A stretch of 10,972 bases of DNA from an uncultured Clostridia bacterium (lineage in GTDB: Bacteria; Bacillota; Clostridia; Lachnospirales; Bianqueaceae). The position numbers and the translations under genes are program-made. The notes beneath the pieces are model-generated. The model had not been told where the DNA came from, did no database searches, and saw nothing but the letters and a program-made list of their open reading frames with translations. This document shows, piece after piece, positions 1 through 7,482 of the stretch. The stretch is taken from contig CANOUM010000041.1 of NCBI GenBank assembly GCA_947570515.1, positions 1 to 10,972 on the forward strand, given 5' to 3'. Positions within the stretch are counted from its first letter, which is position 1; each line of letters begins with the position of its first letter.

Positions 1-1
1 G

Positions 2-733
2 GCCGGTATTGATATCCGAGAACTCTTGGCAGGCGCAGCTTATATGGATGAGCTGTGTCAGGATGAAAATACCTATACGAATATTGGTTTTATGTATGCT
101 ATTTTGAGCTACATTGCGATGCAGCAGGGAAAAAATATTCAGGTGATGATGCCATATGCGGATTCATTGAAATATATGTCGGACTGGTTTGCTCAGCTTT
201 GGGCCGAATCGCTTGGCAAGAAATTCGGAAATGACGGCAGCATTGTGAATGCAGGACAAACGCCGGTGAAAGCATTGGGTGTGACCGATCAGCATTCGCA
301 GGTGCAGCTGTATGCGGAGGGGCCGTTTGACAAGATGATCGTTTTCCTGGGAGTAGACCGGTATCGCGAAACGATCACGATTCCTAAAATCTATCAGGAG
401 ATTCCGTCTCTGGGATTTTTGGGCGGCGCTACGCAGAATCAGCTTATTTTGACGGAGCAGATGGCGACGGAGTATGCGCTTTTAAAGGCCGGAAAGATGA
501 ATATGACGATCACGCTTCCGGAGGTGAATGAATTCACAATCGGGCAGCTGCTGTATATGTTTGAAGTTGCTACGGCCTTTGCCGGAGAGCTGCTGCAGAT
601 CAATGCATTTGATCAGCCCGGTGTGGAAGGCGGTAAAAATGCAACCTATGCTATGTTTGGCCGTCCGGGATATGAAGAAGTAAAGGCGGAGCTGGATGCG
701 CGTCCGCAGGCGGAAGCAAAGTATATTATTTAA
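2..733 (+). CDS. pgi: Glucose-6-phosphate isomerase, C-terminal part (5' end outside window)
   Basis: This cytoplasmic enzyme interconverts glucose 6-phosphate and fructose 6-phosphate in glycolysis and gluconeogenesis. The frame is open from base 2 (reading GIDIREL), so the gene begins upstream; about 243 residues are present, roughly the second half of a clostridial isomerase of about 450 residues. The C-terminal family signature FDQPGVEGGK is intact, with its catalytic-type lysine at 635-637. The ring-opening histidine motif (TDQHSQ, His at 293-295) is present, 114 residues before that lysine, which agrees with my recollection of the bacillar enzyme. The glutamate of WAESLGK (206-208) is the probable base. 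The TTG at 26 is an internal leucine codon and not a start. The stop at 731-733 is not followed by an obvious terminator, so read-through into the next gene is possible. Family assignment is secure. Confidence 0.97.
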   Translation, partial: AGIDIRELLAGAAYMDELCQDENTYTNIGFMYAILSYIAMQQGKNIQVMMPYADSLKYMSDWFAQLWAESLGKKFGNDGSIVNAGQTPVKALGVTDQHSQVQLYAEGPFDKMIVFLGVDRYRETITIPKIYQEIPSLGFLGGATQNQLILTEQMATEYALLKAGKMNMTITLPEVNEFTIGQLLYMFEVATAFAGELLQINAFDQPGVEGGKNATYAMFGRPGYEEVKAELDARPQAEAKYII

Positions 734-759
734 AAGAAACTTGCGCCGTATGAATCATG

Positions 760-765
760 TATAAT
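760..765 (+). promoter_or_regulatory. Possible -10 element upstream of the small lipoprotein gene
   Basis: A perfect TATAAT lies about 110 bases before the lipoprotein start. No acceptable -35 is seen at 16-18 bases upstream; the nearest TTG-containing hexamer (TTGCGC, 741-746) is only 13 bases away. TG at 758-759 directly abuts the hexamer, so it is not a true TGn extended -10. A promoter is plausible because a new gene starts downstream after a gene-free leader, but support is weak. Confidence 0.35.
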
Positions 766-796
766 AGGAGAACGACTTTACGGAGTTTTTCTGTTA

Positions 797-837
797 GAGC
801 AGGTTTCCTGTAGCCTGCCTCATATATTTACAGGAAA
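797..837 (+). promoter_or_regulatory. Two mutually exclusive hairpins in the leader of the small lipoprotein gene
   Basis: GCAGG at 799-803 can pair with CCTGC at 814-818, extendable to GAG/CTC with one bulged base. TTTCCTGTA at 804-812 can pair exactly with TACAGGAAA at 829-837. The two folds overlap, so only one can form at a time. Neither is followed by a U-run, so this is not a standard intrinsic terminator or attenuator. It may be chance, an RNA stability element or a protein site. Apart from this and the possible -10, I see nothing in 734-866. Confidence 0.3.
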
Positions 838-866
838 ATATGTTAACGCTGCAAGAGCAGCAGAAT

Positions 867-870
867 GGAG
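867..870 (+). promoter_or_regulatory. Shine-Dalgarno GGAG that fixes the lipoprotein start at 877
   Basis: GGAG lies six bases before the ATG at 877. It overlaps the in-frame upstream ATG at 865, which itself has no good ribosome binding site. This favours the downstream start. Confidence 0.7.
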
Positions 871-876
871 AAAAAA

Positions 877-1392
877 ATGACCAAAAAAGTGATCAGTGTT
901 GCTTTGGCTTTGCTCATGGTATTTTCTTTGAGCGGCTGCAAAAAGGACGAGGTAGAGGCTTACAGAGACGAGCTTAGACCGGTTATTACAGAAGTACAGA
1001 ACATGAATCAGGACGTGCAGGATACGGTGAATGCAGTACTGGAAGCAGTTAATAACAAGGACGAAGCGGCTTATGAGGAAAATGTAGAGAAGCTGGACAA
1101 AATCTGCAAGGATCTGAAAGAGAAGTACAACAAGATCGCCAATGCAGCAGCACCTGCTGAGTATGCTGAGGATCAGAAACTTCTGAAGCAGTATGCTGAA
1201 GAAATGGACAAAATGCTGGACGCCAGCATGGAGCTGTACGGTATGGCTTATGATTATGCTGTAACCGGCAATCTGAGCGAAGAAGATGCTAATAAGATCA
1301 ATGATCTGCAAAACGAGATTAATACGTATGCAACTTCTACCACGAATTTTGATGAAGTACTCAATCGTGTGATGGGCTTAACCGACAAATAA
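877..1392 (+). CDS. Small helical lipoprotein of unknown function
   Basis: The 171-residue product begins MTKKVISVALALL and has a textbook lipoprotein signal peptide: a lysine-rich start, a hydrophobic stretch, then the lipobox LSGC with the cysteine at residue 21. The mature part should be exported by Sec, lipidated and anchored to the outer face of the membrane. It is highly charged, rich in Glu, Asp, Lys, Gln and Asn, nearly free of aromatic residues until its second half, and looks almost wholly alpha-helical with coiled-coil-like stretches (for example KICKDLKEKYNKIANAA). I recognise no catalytic motif or named domain. The ATG at 865 would add four residues but lacks a ribosome binding site. 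It lies 39 bases upstream of queG with no terminator between, so partial co-transcription is possible. Role unknown; a structural or ligand-binding helical bundle is only a guess. Confidence 0.85.
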   Translation: MTKKVISVALALLMVFSLSGCKKDEVEAYRDELRPVITEVQNMNQDVQDTVNAVLEAVNNKDEAAYEENVEKLDKICKDLKEKYNKIANAAAPAEYAEDQKLLKQYAEEMDKMLDASMELYGMAYDYAVTGNLSEEDANKINDLQNEINTYATSTTNFDEVLNRVMGLTDK

Positions 1393-1415
1393 GCACATAT
1401 TGCAATACATGAAAT

Positions 1416-1423
1416 AAAGGAGG
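1416..1423 (+). promoter_or_regulatory. Strong Shine-Dalgarno AAAGGAGG that selects the GTG start of queG
   Basis: AAAGGAGG ends eight bases before the GTG at 1432. The next in-frame ATG at 1441 is 17 bases away, too far for efficient initiation. This supports a GTG start and excludes the slightly shorter ATG version. Confidence 0.75.
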
Positions 1424-1431
1424 ACACCCCG

Positions 1432-2274
1432 GTGGAGTGGATGCAGCGGGAGCTGGCTCAGGGAAAGGAAATTGTCAGGAAAGGGCTGGAGGATCAAAGC
1501 TTATTTTCCTATGCATTTCTAAAGCCGGAGCCGCAGGAAGCATCTGAGGATATCCGCTCCATTGTGGTTGTCCTTTTTCCTTATTATACGGGAGAAAAAG
1601 AAGGAAATCTGTCATTATACTGCAGGGGACTGGATTATCATGTGGTGACCAAACGATATCTTGAGCCGGTGGCCAAAACGCTGCAAACATATATGGGCAG
1701 TGAGCTGCGCTGCGGAATTTACGCCGATACGGGGCCGCTTGCGGACCGATATCTGGCGCTGCGGGCGGGGCTTGGATTTATAGGCCGAAATCAGATGTTG
1801 ATTCACCCTCGGTATGGCAGCTATTTTTTTATTGCCTATATGACATTTAATGCAGCTTTTGAGGCGGATGAACCGCTGCAGAAAGGGCCGTCAGAATGCA
1901 TGAACTGCGGGCGCTGCATTTCCAGCTGCCCGGGAAAGGCCCTGCAGCTGGATGGAAGTTTTCGGGCAGAGCGCTGCCGAAGCGGTATCACACAGAAAAA
2001 AGGAGAATTGCAGCCGTGGGAAATGGAGATTTTTTACCGCGATTCACTGATTTTTGGCTGTGATGTATGTCAGCAGGTATGTCCGCATAATCAGAAGCTC
2101 CCGCTATCGCCTATTCCGGAGTTTACGGAAAACCGAATTGATGTTTTGACAGAGGAAGACCTGAAGGGGCTTTCAAAGAAGCAATTTTTGCAGAAATATC
2201 CGGACAGAGCCTTTACCTGGAGAGGACCGGAGGTCCTCAGACGAAATATAAGATGGATGAATGAGAAAAAATAG
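1432..2274 (+). CDS. queG: Epoxyqueuosine reductase, compact form (QueG family)
   Basis: QueG is a cobalamin- and iron-sulfur-dependent cytoplasmic enzyme that reduces epoxyqueuosine to queuosine at the wobble base of GUN-anticodon tRNAs. The 280-residue product has the family core ADTGPLADRYLALRAGLGFIG at 98-118, whose Asp99 probably corresponds to the conserved active-site acid. After it come two ferredoxin-like 4Fe-4S motifs: Cys156, 159, 162, 166, then Cys182 and Cys210, 213, 217 (GCDVCQQVCPHN). All eight cysteines are present. Usual QueG proteins have about 370-390 residues. This one lacks the first 25 or so residues of the N-terminal region and stops at WRGPEVLRRNI, where longer homologues continue into HEAT-like repeats. 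The sequence around the stop shows no sign of a frameshift. It is the first of four tightly spaced genes. Epoxyqueuosine reductase is the likely role, but a divergent paralogue cannot be excluded from sequence alone. Confidence 0.88.
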   Translation: MEWMQRELAQGKEIVRKGLEDQSLFSYAFLKPEPQEASEDIRSIVVVLFPYYTGEKEGNLSLYCRGLDYHVVTKRYLEPVAKTLQTYMGSELRCGIYADTGPLADRYLALRAGLGFIGRNQMLIHPRYGSYFFIAYMTFNAAFEADEPLQKGPSECMNCGRCISSCPGKALQLDGSFRAERCRSGITQKKGELQPWEMEIFYRDSLIFGCDVCQQVCPHNQKLPLSPIPEFTENRIDVLTEEDLKGLSKKQFLQKYPDRAFTWRGPEVLRRNIRWMNEKK

Positions 2275-2298
2275 AATCGACAGTCGGGAGGAGCAGAC

Positions 2299-2754
2299 AT
2301 GGAAATTGAGAAGAAATACTTGGTAAAGACACTGCCTGAGCGGCTGGAGGAATTTCCGCACAGCCGCCTGACGCAGAGCTATATCAGCCGAAATCCTGTG
2401 ATTCGGCTGAGAAAAATAGAAACAAAGCAGGGAAGCTCCTATATGCTCACCGTTAAGGGAGAGGGGCTTTCGGTGCGGCAGGAATTTGAACTGCCGCTAA
2501 CACAGGAAGCATATGAAGCGTTATCTCATAAAACCGAAGGACGCATCCTGAAAAAGGTGCGCTATCGTATTCCCTTGAAGCAGGGATATACGGCAGAGCT
2601 GGACCGGTTTGAAGGGGAGCTGAACGGACTTGTTTTGGTTGAAGTAGAGTTTCCAACAGAAGCGGAGATGCGAGCTTTTGTACCGCCGGCTTGGTTCGGC
2701 GAGGATGTATCAGAAAGTAAACGGTATCATAACAGCGTATTATCAGAAGGCTGA
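2299..2754 (+). CDS. CYTH-domain protein (triphosphate tunnel family)
   Basis: The 151-residue product starts MEIEKKYLV, the ExExK signature of the CYTH (CyaB-thiamine triphosphatase) superfamily. Alternating charged residues expected to line the triphosphate tunnel follow: RLRK at 36-39, Lys53, the RQEFE strand at 60-64, KVRYR at 86-90, ELDRF at 100-104, VEVEF at 114-118, and a C-terminal SKRYHNS motif. Length and order match single-domain bacterial CYTH proteins, which bind triphosphate compounds with Mg2+ or Mn2+ and often act as tripolyphosphatases; some are adenylate or thiamine-triphosphate enzymes. The exact substrate cannot be read from the sequence. GGGAGGAG at 2286-2293 gives a strong ribosome binding site. 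It starts 24 bases after queG and ends 20 bases before the next gene, suggesting one transcript. No signal peptide, so cytoplasmic. Confidence 0.9.
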   Translation: MEIEKKYLVKTLPERLEEFPHSRLTQSYISRNPVIRLRKIETKQGSSYMLTVKGEGLSVRQEFELPLTQEAYEALSHKTEGRILKKVRYRIPLKQGYTAELDRFEGELNGLVLVEVEFPTEAEMRAFVPPAWFGEDVSESKRYHNSVLSEG

Positions 2755-2774
2755 TTGCAATACGGAGAAAGCAT

Positions 2775-4151
2775 ATGGAAAATACACAGCTAGAGCTTCA
2801 GGCTTTATATCATAAGGCCATGGAGTGTTATCAACAAAAAGAAGAGGATAAGCATGACGAGGGACTGCAGTTTTTAAAGAGTGCTGCCGAAAAAGGTATG
2901 CCGGAGGCCTGTAAGCTCCTCGGAATTATATATATGAGCGGACAGTATGCCCCATGGCCGGCTAAGGCTATGGCGGCCGCCGCTATGTGGTATCGAAAGG
3001 CGGCTGAAGGCGGCGATGAAGAGGCTATGTACTGGCTGGGGCAGTGCTATCAGATGGGCATCGGCGTGGAAGCCGATGCGGAGAAAGCTGCCCATTGGAC
3101 GCAGCAAGCTAAGGAGCATGGATTCGTAGCAGAAGAAGAGAGACCGGAGTCAGATTTGGCGGCGCAGCCGGAGGACGAGGAGGAAACTGCAAAGCTGCAG
3201 GAGCCGGATCAGAATGAGGAAGCCGAGCATTGGCTGCAGGAGGAAGAACGAGCGCGCCGGGTGAACAGAAAATACCGGCGCATGATGGGATTAGGCGGGG
3301 CCGTGATCGGACTGCTGATCATTTGGGCAGTGGTTTTGCTTTCTTATTTGCTGCTGAGAGAGAAGCTGCAGGGCAATACGGAAATGATTTTTTTGGCGGC
3401 TTCGGGCGGCGTGACGCTGCTTGCGATGGGGATCGGTGCGGCTGCCGGGGTGAGAAAGGCGGCGCGGAGGATTGAGCAAATCGCCGAATACCGTAAGACG
3501 CCGTTTTATCATGCCTTCGGCTGCGAGCTGGGACGTATGGATATGCAGCAGACATGGTGCCGCAAGGTGTATACCTCCCTGAGCAAGAATTATTATCCCG
3601 TTACCTATCGGCAAAAGGAAGACGCAGCCATGCTGCGGGAATACAGAGGATTACTGTATCCATATTGGATTTATGAAAATGGTAAGCAGCAGGGAAGGCC
3701 TGAATTTGTCATATTGACGGAAAAGGCAGTCTATGTGGTGCATACAAGGTATTATACAGGGCGCATACAGGGCGATCTGCGGGATGCACAGTGGTCGCTG
3801 TATTCGGATGGCGATAAGGACCTGACTGCACAGAAAATCCCCAATATGGTGGACGAAAATGCACAGAATATGGCTGTTGTGAAAGGTGAGCTTGCTGATT
3901 ATCTGGAATGGCCGCTGGAGCAGGTTCCTTTTTATAATGTAATTTTGCTGAATCAAGAGGTGGACATCAAAGGACTGCGGCGTGTGAGCGCAGAGGATGA
4001 TACTCTTTTTGTACAAGGAGGAATCGATAAGCTGAGGGGCAGCATAGGTCTCTGGGAAAGCCGTTTCGCAACGCATAATATGAATATGCAGGAGCTTAGG
4101 GGTGCTTTTACAGAGGCAGGACGGCATTTTATGGAGAGAAGCGGCTGGTAA
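2775..4151 (+). CDS. Sel1-repeat membrane protein with C-terminal degenerate NERD-like domain
   Basis: The 458-residue product has three parts. Residues about 27-115 are Sel1/TPR-like helical repeats (AAEKGMPEACKLLGIIYMSG, then AMWYRKAAEGGDEEAMYWLG), which normally mediate protein contacts. An acidic linker (118-160) and a basic patch precede two membrane segments at about 173-194 and 204-224, so both large domains probably face the cytoplasm. The C-terminal region (about 245-420) resembles the NERD nuclease-related fold: a strand pair ending VYVVHTRYYTGRIQG, then a tryptophan, then NMVDENAQN and a late LLNQEVDIKGL. In true NERD domains the first strand carries an E-x-K active site; here those positions are His323 and Arg325, so catalysis looks lost. 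GGAG at 2764-2767 sits seven bases before the ATG. The stop overlaps the ribosome binding site of the next gene. The Sel1 and membrane calls are firm; the NERD call is a motif-level judgement. Function unknown. Confidence 0.8.
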   Translation: MENTQLELQALYHKAMECYQQKEEDKHDEGLQFLKSAAEKGMPEACKLLGIIYMSGQYAPWPAKAMAAAAMWYRKAAEGGDEEAMYWLGQCYQMGIGVEADAEKAAHWTQQAKEHGFVAEEERPESDLAAQPEDEEETAKLQEPDQNEEAEHWLQEEERARRVNRKYRRMMGLGGAVIGLLIIWAVVLLSYLLLREKLQGNTEMIFLAASGGVTLLAMGIGAAAGVRKAARRIEQIAEYRKTPFYHAFGCELGRMDMQQTWCRKVYTSLSKNYYPVTYRQKEDAAMLREYRGLLYPYWIYENGKQQGRPEFVILTEKAVYVVHTRYYTGRIQGDLRDAQWSLYSDGDKDLTAQKIPNMVDENAQNMAVVKGELADYLEWPLEQVPFYNVILLNQEVDIKGLRRVSAEDDTLFVQGGIDKLRGSIGLWESRFATHNMNMQELRGAFTEAGRHFMERSGW

Positions 4152-4156
4152 AGGAG
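4151..4156 (+). promoter_or_regulatory. Shine-Dalgarno AAGGAG overlapping the upstream stop codon
   Basis: AAGGAG begins on the last base of the preceding stop and lies eight bases before the ATG at 4165. It sets the start of the SGNH hydrolase, although the frame is open back to 4102 inside the preceding gene. The arrangement suggests translational coupling between the two genes. Confidence 0.75.
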
Positions 4157-4164
4157 CAGAAAAG

Positions 4165-4773
4165 ATGAAAATATTGTTTCAGGGAGATAGTATTACCGAT
4201 GCCGGCAGAGACAGGGAGAACCGGCACGATCTGGGCAAGGGCTATCCCCTGTACGCAGCTGAATATATCCGAAAGGCCAATCCGGACAAAGCCTTTGAGT
4301 TTATTGACTTAGGAATATCCGGCAATCAGACAAAGGATTTGGCAGATCGCCTGCAGACAGATTTTATTGATGTACAGCCGGATATCGTTTCAATTCTAAT
4401 TGGCGTAAACGATACCTGGCATCATGCAGAGGACAGGAGCTGGATTCCGGATGCTGTGTTTGAAGAGCGCTACCGCAGCGTGCTGAGAGGCATAAAGCAG
4501 TATACGAAAGCAAAAATCATGATGCTGGAGCCATTTTTGATTCCGGCAGAAGACAAACTGTTCTTTCGAGAGGATTTGGATCCGAAGATTCAAACGATCC
4601 GCCGCTTAGCGCGGGAATTTGCTGATGTGTATCTCCCGACCGATGGGCTGCTGGCGGCAGCCTATATCGGTGAGGATCCGCTGTCGTTTGCAGAGGACGG
4701 CGTGCATCCTACGGCAAAAGGGGCGCAGCTGATTGGCAGTCTGTATGCGCAGTATATACAGCCGCTTTTGTAA
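4165..4773 (+). CDS. SGNH/GDSL-family hydrolase (esterase or acetylhydrolase type)
   Basis: The 202-residue product carries all four SGNH blocks. Block I is FQGDSITDAGRDR with nucleophile Ser9; block II is LGISGNQTKDL with Gly53; block III is IGVNDTW with Gly80 and Asn82; block V is EDGVHPTAKG with Asp178 and His181. The complete catalytic set predicts an active serine esterase, lipase or carbohydrate acetylesterase. The short single-domain form with GVNDTWH resembles cytoplasmic acetylhydrolase or rhamnogalacturonan acetylesterase relatives, but the substrate cannot be assigned. No signal peptide is seen, so it should act in the cytoplasm. It is 13 bases after the Sel1/NERD-like gene and probably the last gene of that transcript, because a separate promoter for secA follows. 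No convincing terminator is seen after it. Confidence 0.92.
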   Translation: MKILFQGDSITDAGRDRENRHDLGKGYPLYAAEYIRKANPDKAFEFIDLGISGNQTKDLADRLQTDFIDVQPDIVSILIGVNDTWHHAEDRSWIPDAVFEERYRSVLRGIKQYTKAKIMMLEPFLIPAEDKLFFREDLDPKIQTIRRLAREFADVYLPTDGLLAAAYIGEDPLSFAEDGVHPTAKGAQLIGSLYAQYIQPLL

Positions 4774-4807
4774 AGATCGTCTTCATGAATTGTTCATCTT
4801 TCTTTGG

Positions 4808-4836
4808 TTGCATTCTAAAAAGCAAAATGGTACAAT
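4808..4836 (+). promoter_or_regulatory. Extended -10 promoter for secA
   Basis: TGGTACAAT (4828-4836) is an extended -10 element with five of six consensus bases in the hexamer. TTGCAT at 4808-4813 lies at the ideal 17-base spacing and matches the start of a -35. Transcription would begin near 4843, about 22 bases before secA. The position between two gene groups fits a new transcription unit. Confidence 0.65.
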
Positions 4837-4864
4837 ATTTCATCATAGATAGGCGGAGGTAAGC

Positions 4865-7447
4865 ATGAAATTACTGGAAAAGATTTTTGGAAATCCTAGT
4901 ACAAAAGAAATTAAAAGAATTCAGCCGCTGGTCGATCGGGTGCTGGCGCTGCAAAGCGAAATGGAGTCGCTGTCGGATGATCAGCTTAAGCATAAAACTA
5001 TAGAATTCAGGGAGCGGCTGGCGCAGGGAGAGACACTGGATGATCTGCTGCCGGAAGCTTATGCTGCCGTGAGGGAGGCCGCGTGGCGCACGATAGGGCA
5101 GAGGCATTTCCCTGTGCAGATTATCGGTGGTATCATTTTGCATCAGGGGCGGATTGCCGAAATGAAAACCGGCGAAGGTAAAACGCTGATGTCTACGCTG
5201 CCGGCATATTTGAATGCGCTGGAAGGAAAGGGCGTTCATATTGTGACCGTCAACGACTATCTGGCAGCCCGCGATACAGAGTGGATGGGACAGATTCATC
5301 GCTTTTTGGGACTGAGTGTGGGCTGTATTCTAAATGGCATGGATAATGCGCAGCGCAGAGAAGCGTATGCATGTGATATTACCTATGGAACTAACAATGA
5401 ATATGGCTTTGACTATCTGCGTGATAATATGGTGGTATACAAAGAGCAGATGGTGCAGAGAGATCTGCATTATGTAATCATCGATGAGGTGGACTCCGTT
5501 TTGATCGATGAGGCGCGTACACCGCTGATTATTTCCGGACAGAGCGGTAAATCTACATCGCTATATCAGCAGGCTGATATGCTGGCATCCCGCCTTCAGA
5601 AAGGCCGCGTGATCGGCGATCAGAGTAAGATGGCGCAGCTGATGAATGAGGAAGTGATTGAAGAGGGCGATTTTATTGTTGATGAAAAGGACAAGGCATG
5701 TAGTCTTACCGAACAGGGCGTAAAGAAAGCAGAGCAGTTTTTCCATCTGGAGAATCTGGGCGACCCTGAAAATGCAGAGATTGCTCACCATATCAATACA
5801 GCCCTGAAGGCTCACTATCTGATGGCGAGGGATAAGGATTACGTCGTTAAGGATAATCAGATTATCATCGTAGATGAATTTACGGGCCGTATGATGCCGG
5901 GACGCCGTTATTCTGACGGACTGCATCAGGCAATTGAAGCAAAGGAAAAAGTAGAGGTAAAGCGAGAGAGTAAAACGCTGGCTACAATTACCTTCCAGAA
6001 TTTCTTTAACAAATATCATAAAAAATCCGGTATGACCGGTACGGCTAAGACGGAGGAGATTGAATTTCAGCAGATCTACTCTATGGATGTTGTGGAGGTG
6101 CCGACCAATAGACCTGTACAGCGAAAGGATCTGCCGGATATGGTGTACCGCACCAAGAAAGAAAAATTTAATGCGGTTGTGCAGGACATTAAGGCATGTC
6201 ATGAAAAAGGACAGCCGGTGCTGGTGGGAACCATTACGATTGATACATCAGAGCTTTTAAGCAAGATGCTGAAAAAGGAAGGGGTTCCGCATAATGTGCT
6301 GAATGCGAAGTTCCATGAGCGTGAAGCAGAGATTGTGGCAGACGCCGGTCAGTTAGGGGCTGTTACGATCGCAACCAATATGGCCGGTCGTGGTACCGAT
6401 ATCAAGCTGGCAGAAGGGGTTGCCGAGCTTGGCGGGTTAAAGATCATCGGAACGGAGCGGCATGAGTCCAGAAGAATTGATAATCAGCTGCGCGGACGTT
6501 CCGGACGTCAGGGAGATCCGGGTGTTTCCCGTTTCTATGTTTCTATGGAAGATGACTTGATGAGAATCTTTGGCGGCGACAGAATGCAGAAGGTTTTAGA
6601 AACCTTCCGGATTCCGGAGGATCAGCCGATCGAAGATAAGATGTTCAGCGGCGCGATTGAGAAAGCGCAGAAGCGGGTTGAGGAGAATAACTTTGGGATC
6701 CGAAAACGTCTGCTGGATTATGATCAGGTCATGAATGAACAGCGCGAAACCATATATGCAGAGCGCCGCCGCGTGCTGGACGGAATCAACCTGCGGGAAG
6801 ATCTGCTGCAGATGATGGATGGCCTGATTGAGGATAAGGTAAAGGAAGTAACGGCCGGAAGCAAATATGCAGAGGAATGGGATCTGGATCAGCTGACCAG
6901 AGAACTGTCAACGGTGATTCCTATGGGACGGATTGCGATCAAGCAGGAAGAGTATGCCGAGATCACCCCTGAAAAGCTAACACAGGGCCTGCAGCATAAT
7001 GCCCATAAGCTGTATGAGCTGAAGGAGCAGGAAATCGAACCGGAGCGCATGCGGGAGGTGGAACGTAAAATTCTGCTGCATAGCGTTGATATGCTTTGGA
7101 CAGACCATTTGGATATTATGGATCAGATGCGGCAGGGAATCGGCCTGCAGGCATTTGCACAGAAAAATCCGCTGGATGAATATCGTTTGATCGGTTATGA
7201 TATGTTTGAAGAGCTGAATGAGAATATTCTAAAAACAACGATCCGCAGCCTGTTTGCAGTAAAAATTGTGGAAAATCAGGAGGTTGAACGCAAGGAGATC
7301 GGAAAGAATATTTCAACCAATCGGGGTCAGGATAACAGTCAGGTTAAGAAACCGGTACGCCGGATGGAAAAGAAAGTAGGTCGTAATGACCCCTGTCCTT
7401 GTGGCAGTGGCAAAAAATATAAAAACTGCTGCGGCAGAAATGCCTAA
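4865..7447 (+). CDS. secA: Preprotein translocase ATPase SecA
   Basis: SecA is the motor ATPase that pushes unfolded preproteins through the SecYEG channel. The 860-residue product is full length. It has the amino-terminal FGNPSTKEIKRIQP region, Walker A MKTGEGKT at 100-107, the Walker B/DEAD-like IIDEVDSVLIDEART at about 205-219, the preprotein cross-linking region after about 225, the second nucleotide-binding motor domain with TNMAGRGTDI and QLRGRSGRQGDPG, then the helical wing and scaffold. It ends with the zinc-binding SEC-C tail CPCGSGKKYKNCCG (Cys844, 846, 855, 856), used by many SecA proteins to contact SecB or lipids and ribosomes. GGAGGT at 4855-4860 precedes the ATG by four bases, slightly tight but usable. 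prfB follows after 35 bases with no terminator, the conserved secA-prfB order of Firmicutes. No anomaly seen. Confidence 0.99.
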   Translation: MKLLEKIFGNPSTKEIKRIQPLVDRVLALQSEMESLSDDQLKHKTIEFRERLAQGETLDDLLPEAYAAVREAAWRTIGQRHFPVQIIGGIILHQGRIAEMKTGEGKTLMSTLPAYLNALEGKGVHIVTVNDYLAARDTEWMGQIHRFLGLSVGCILNGMDNAQRREAYACDITYGTNNEYGFDYLRDNMVVYKEQMVQRDLHYVIIDEVDSVLIDEARTPLIISGQSGKSTSLYQQADMLASRLQKGRVIGDQSKMAQLMNEEVIEEGDFIVDEKDKACSLTEQGVKKAEQFFHLENLGDPENAEIAHHINTALKAHYLMARDKDYVVKDNQIIIVDEFTGRMMPGRRYSDGLHQAIEAKEKVEVKRESKTLATITFQNFFNKYHKKSGMTGTAKTEEIEFQQIYSMDVVEVPTNRPVQRKDLPDMVYRTKKEKFNAVVQDIKACHEKGQPVLVGTITIDTSELLSKMLKKEGVPHNVLNAKFHEREAEIVADAGQLGAVTIATNMAGRGTDIKLAEGVAELGGLKIIGTERHESRRIDNQLRGRSGRQGDPGVSRFYVSMEDDLMRIFGGDRMQKVLETFRIPEDQPIEDKMFSGAIEKAQKRVEENNFGIRKRLLDYDQVMNEQRETIYAERRRVLDGINLREDLLQMMDGLIEDKVKEVTAGSKYAEEWDLDQLTRELSTVIPMGRIAIKQEEYAEITPEKLTQGLQHNAHKLYELKEQEIEPERMREVERKILLHSVDMLWTDHLDIMDQMRQGIGLQAFAQKNPLDEYRLIGYDMFEELNENILKTTIRSLFAVKIVENQEVERKEIGKNISTNRGQDNSQVKKPVRRMEKKVGRNDPCPCGSGKKYKNCCGRNA

Positions 7448-7482
7448 GGCGGTTAAAATTCAAAACAGAGAGGGTGACAGAA

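Noticed and set aside
741..765. TTGCGC as -35 partner of the TATAAT at 760
   Set aside because: The spacing is 13 bases, too short for a normal sigma-A promoter.
820..1311. Long minus-strand open frame opposite the small lipoprotein
   Set aside because: Cysteine- and histidine-rich translation without domains; it mirrors the codon pattern of the real plus-strand gene.
865..1392. Lipoprotein start at ATG 865
   Set aside because: The only good Shine-Dalgarno (867-870) overlaps this ATG and serves the one at 877.
1398..1407. TATTGCAATA palindrome between the lipoprotein and queG
   Set aside because: Ten bases in an A+T-rich gap; easily chance, with no promoter next to it.
4772..4801. AAAGAT/ATCTTT pairing as a terminator between the SGNH gene and secA
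   Set aside because: Six weak base pairs around an 18-base loop with no real U-run; unlikely to terminate.
5561..6202. Minus-strand open frame inside secA
   Set aside because: It lies fully opposite a conserved SecA region and has no recognisable motif or ribosome binding site.
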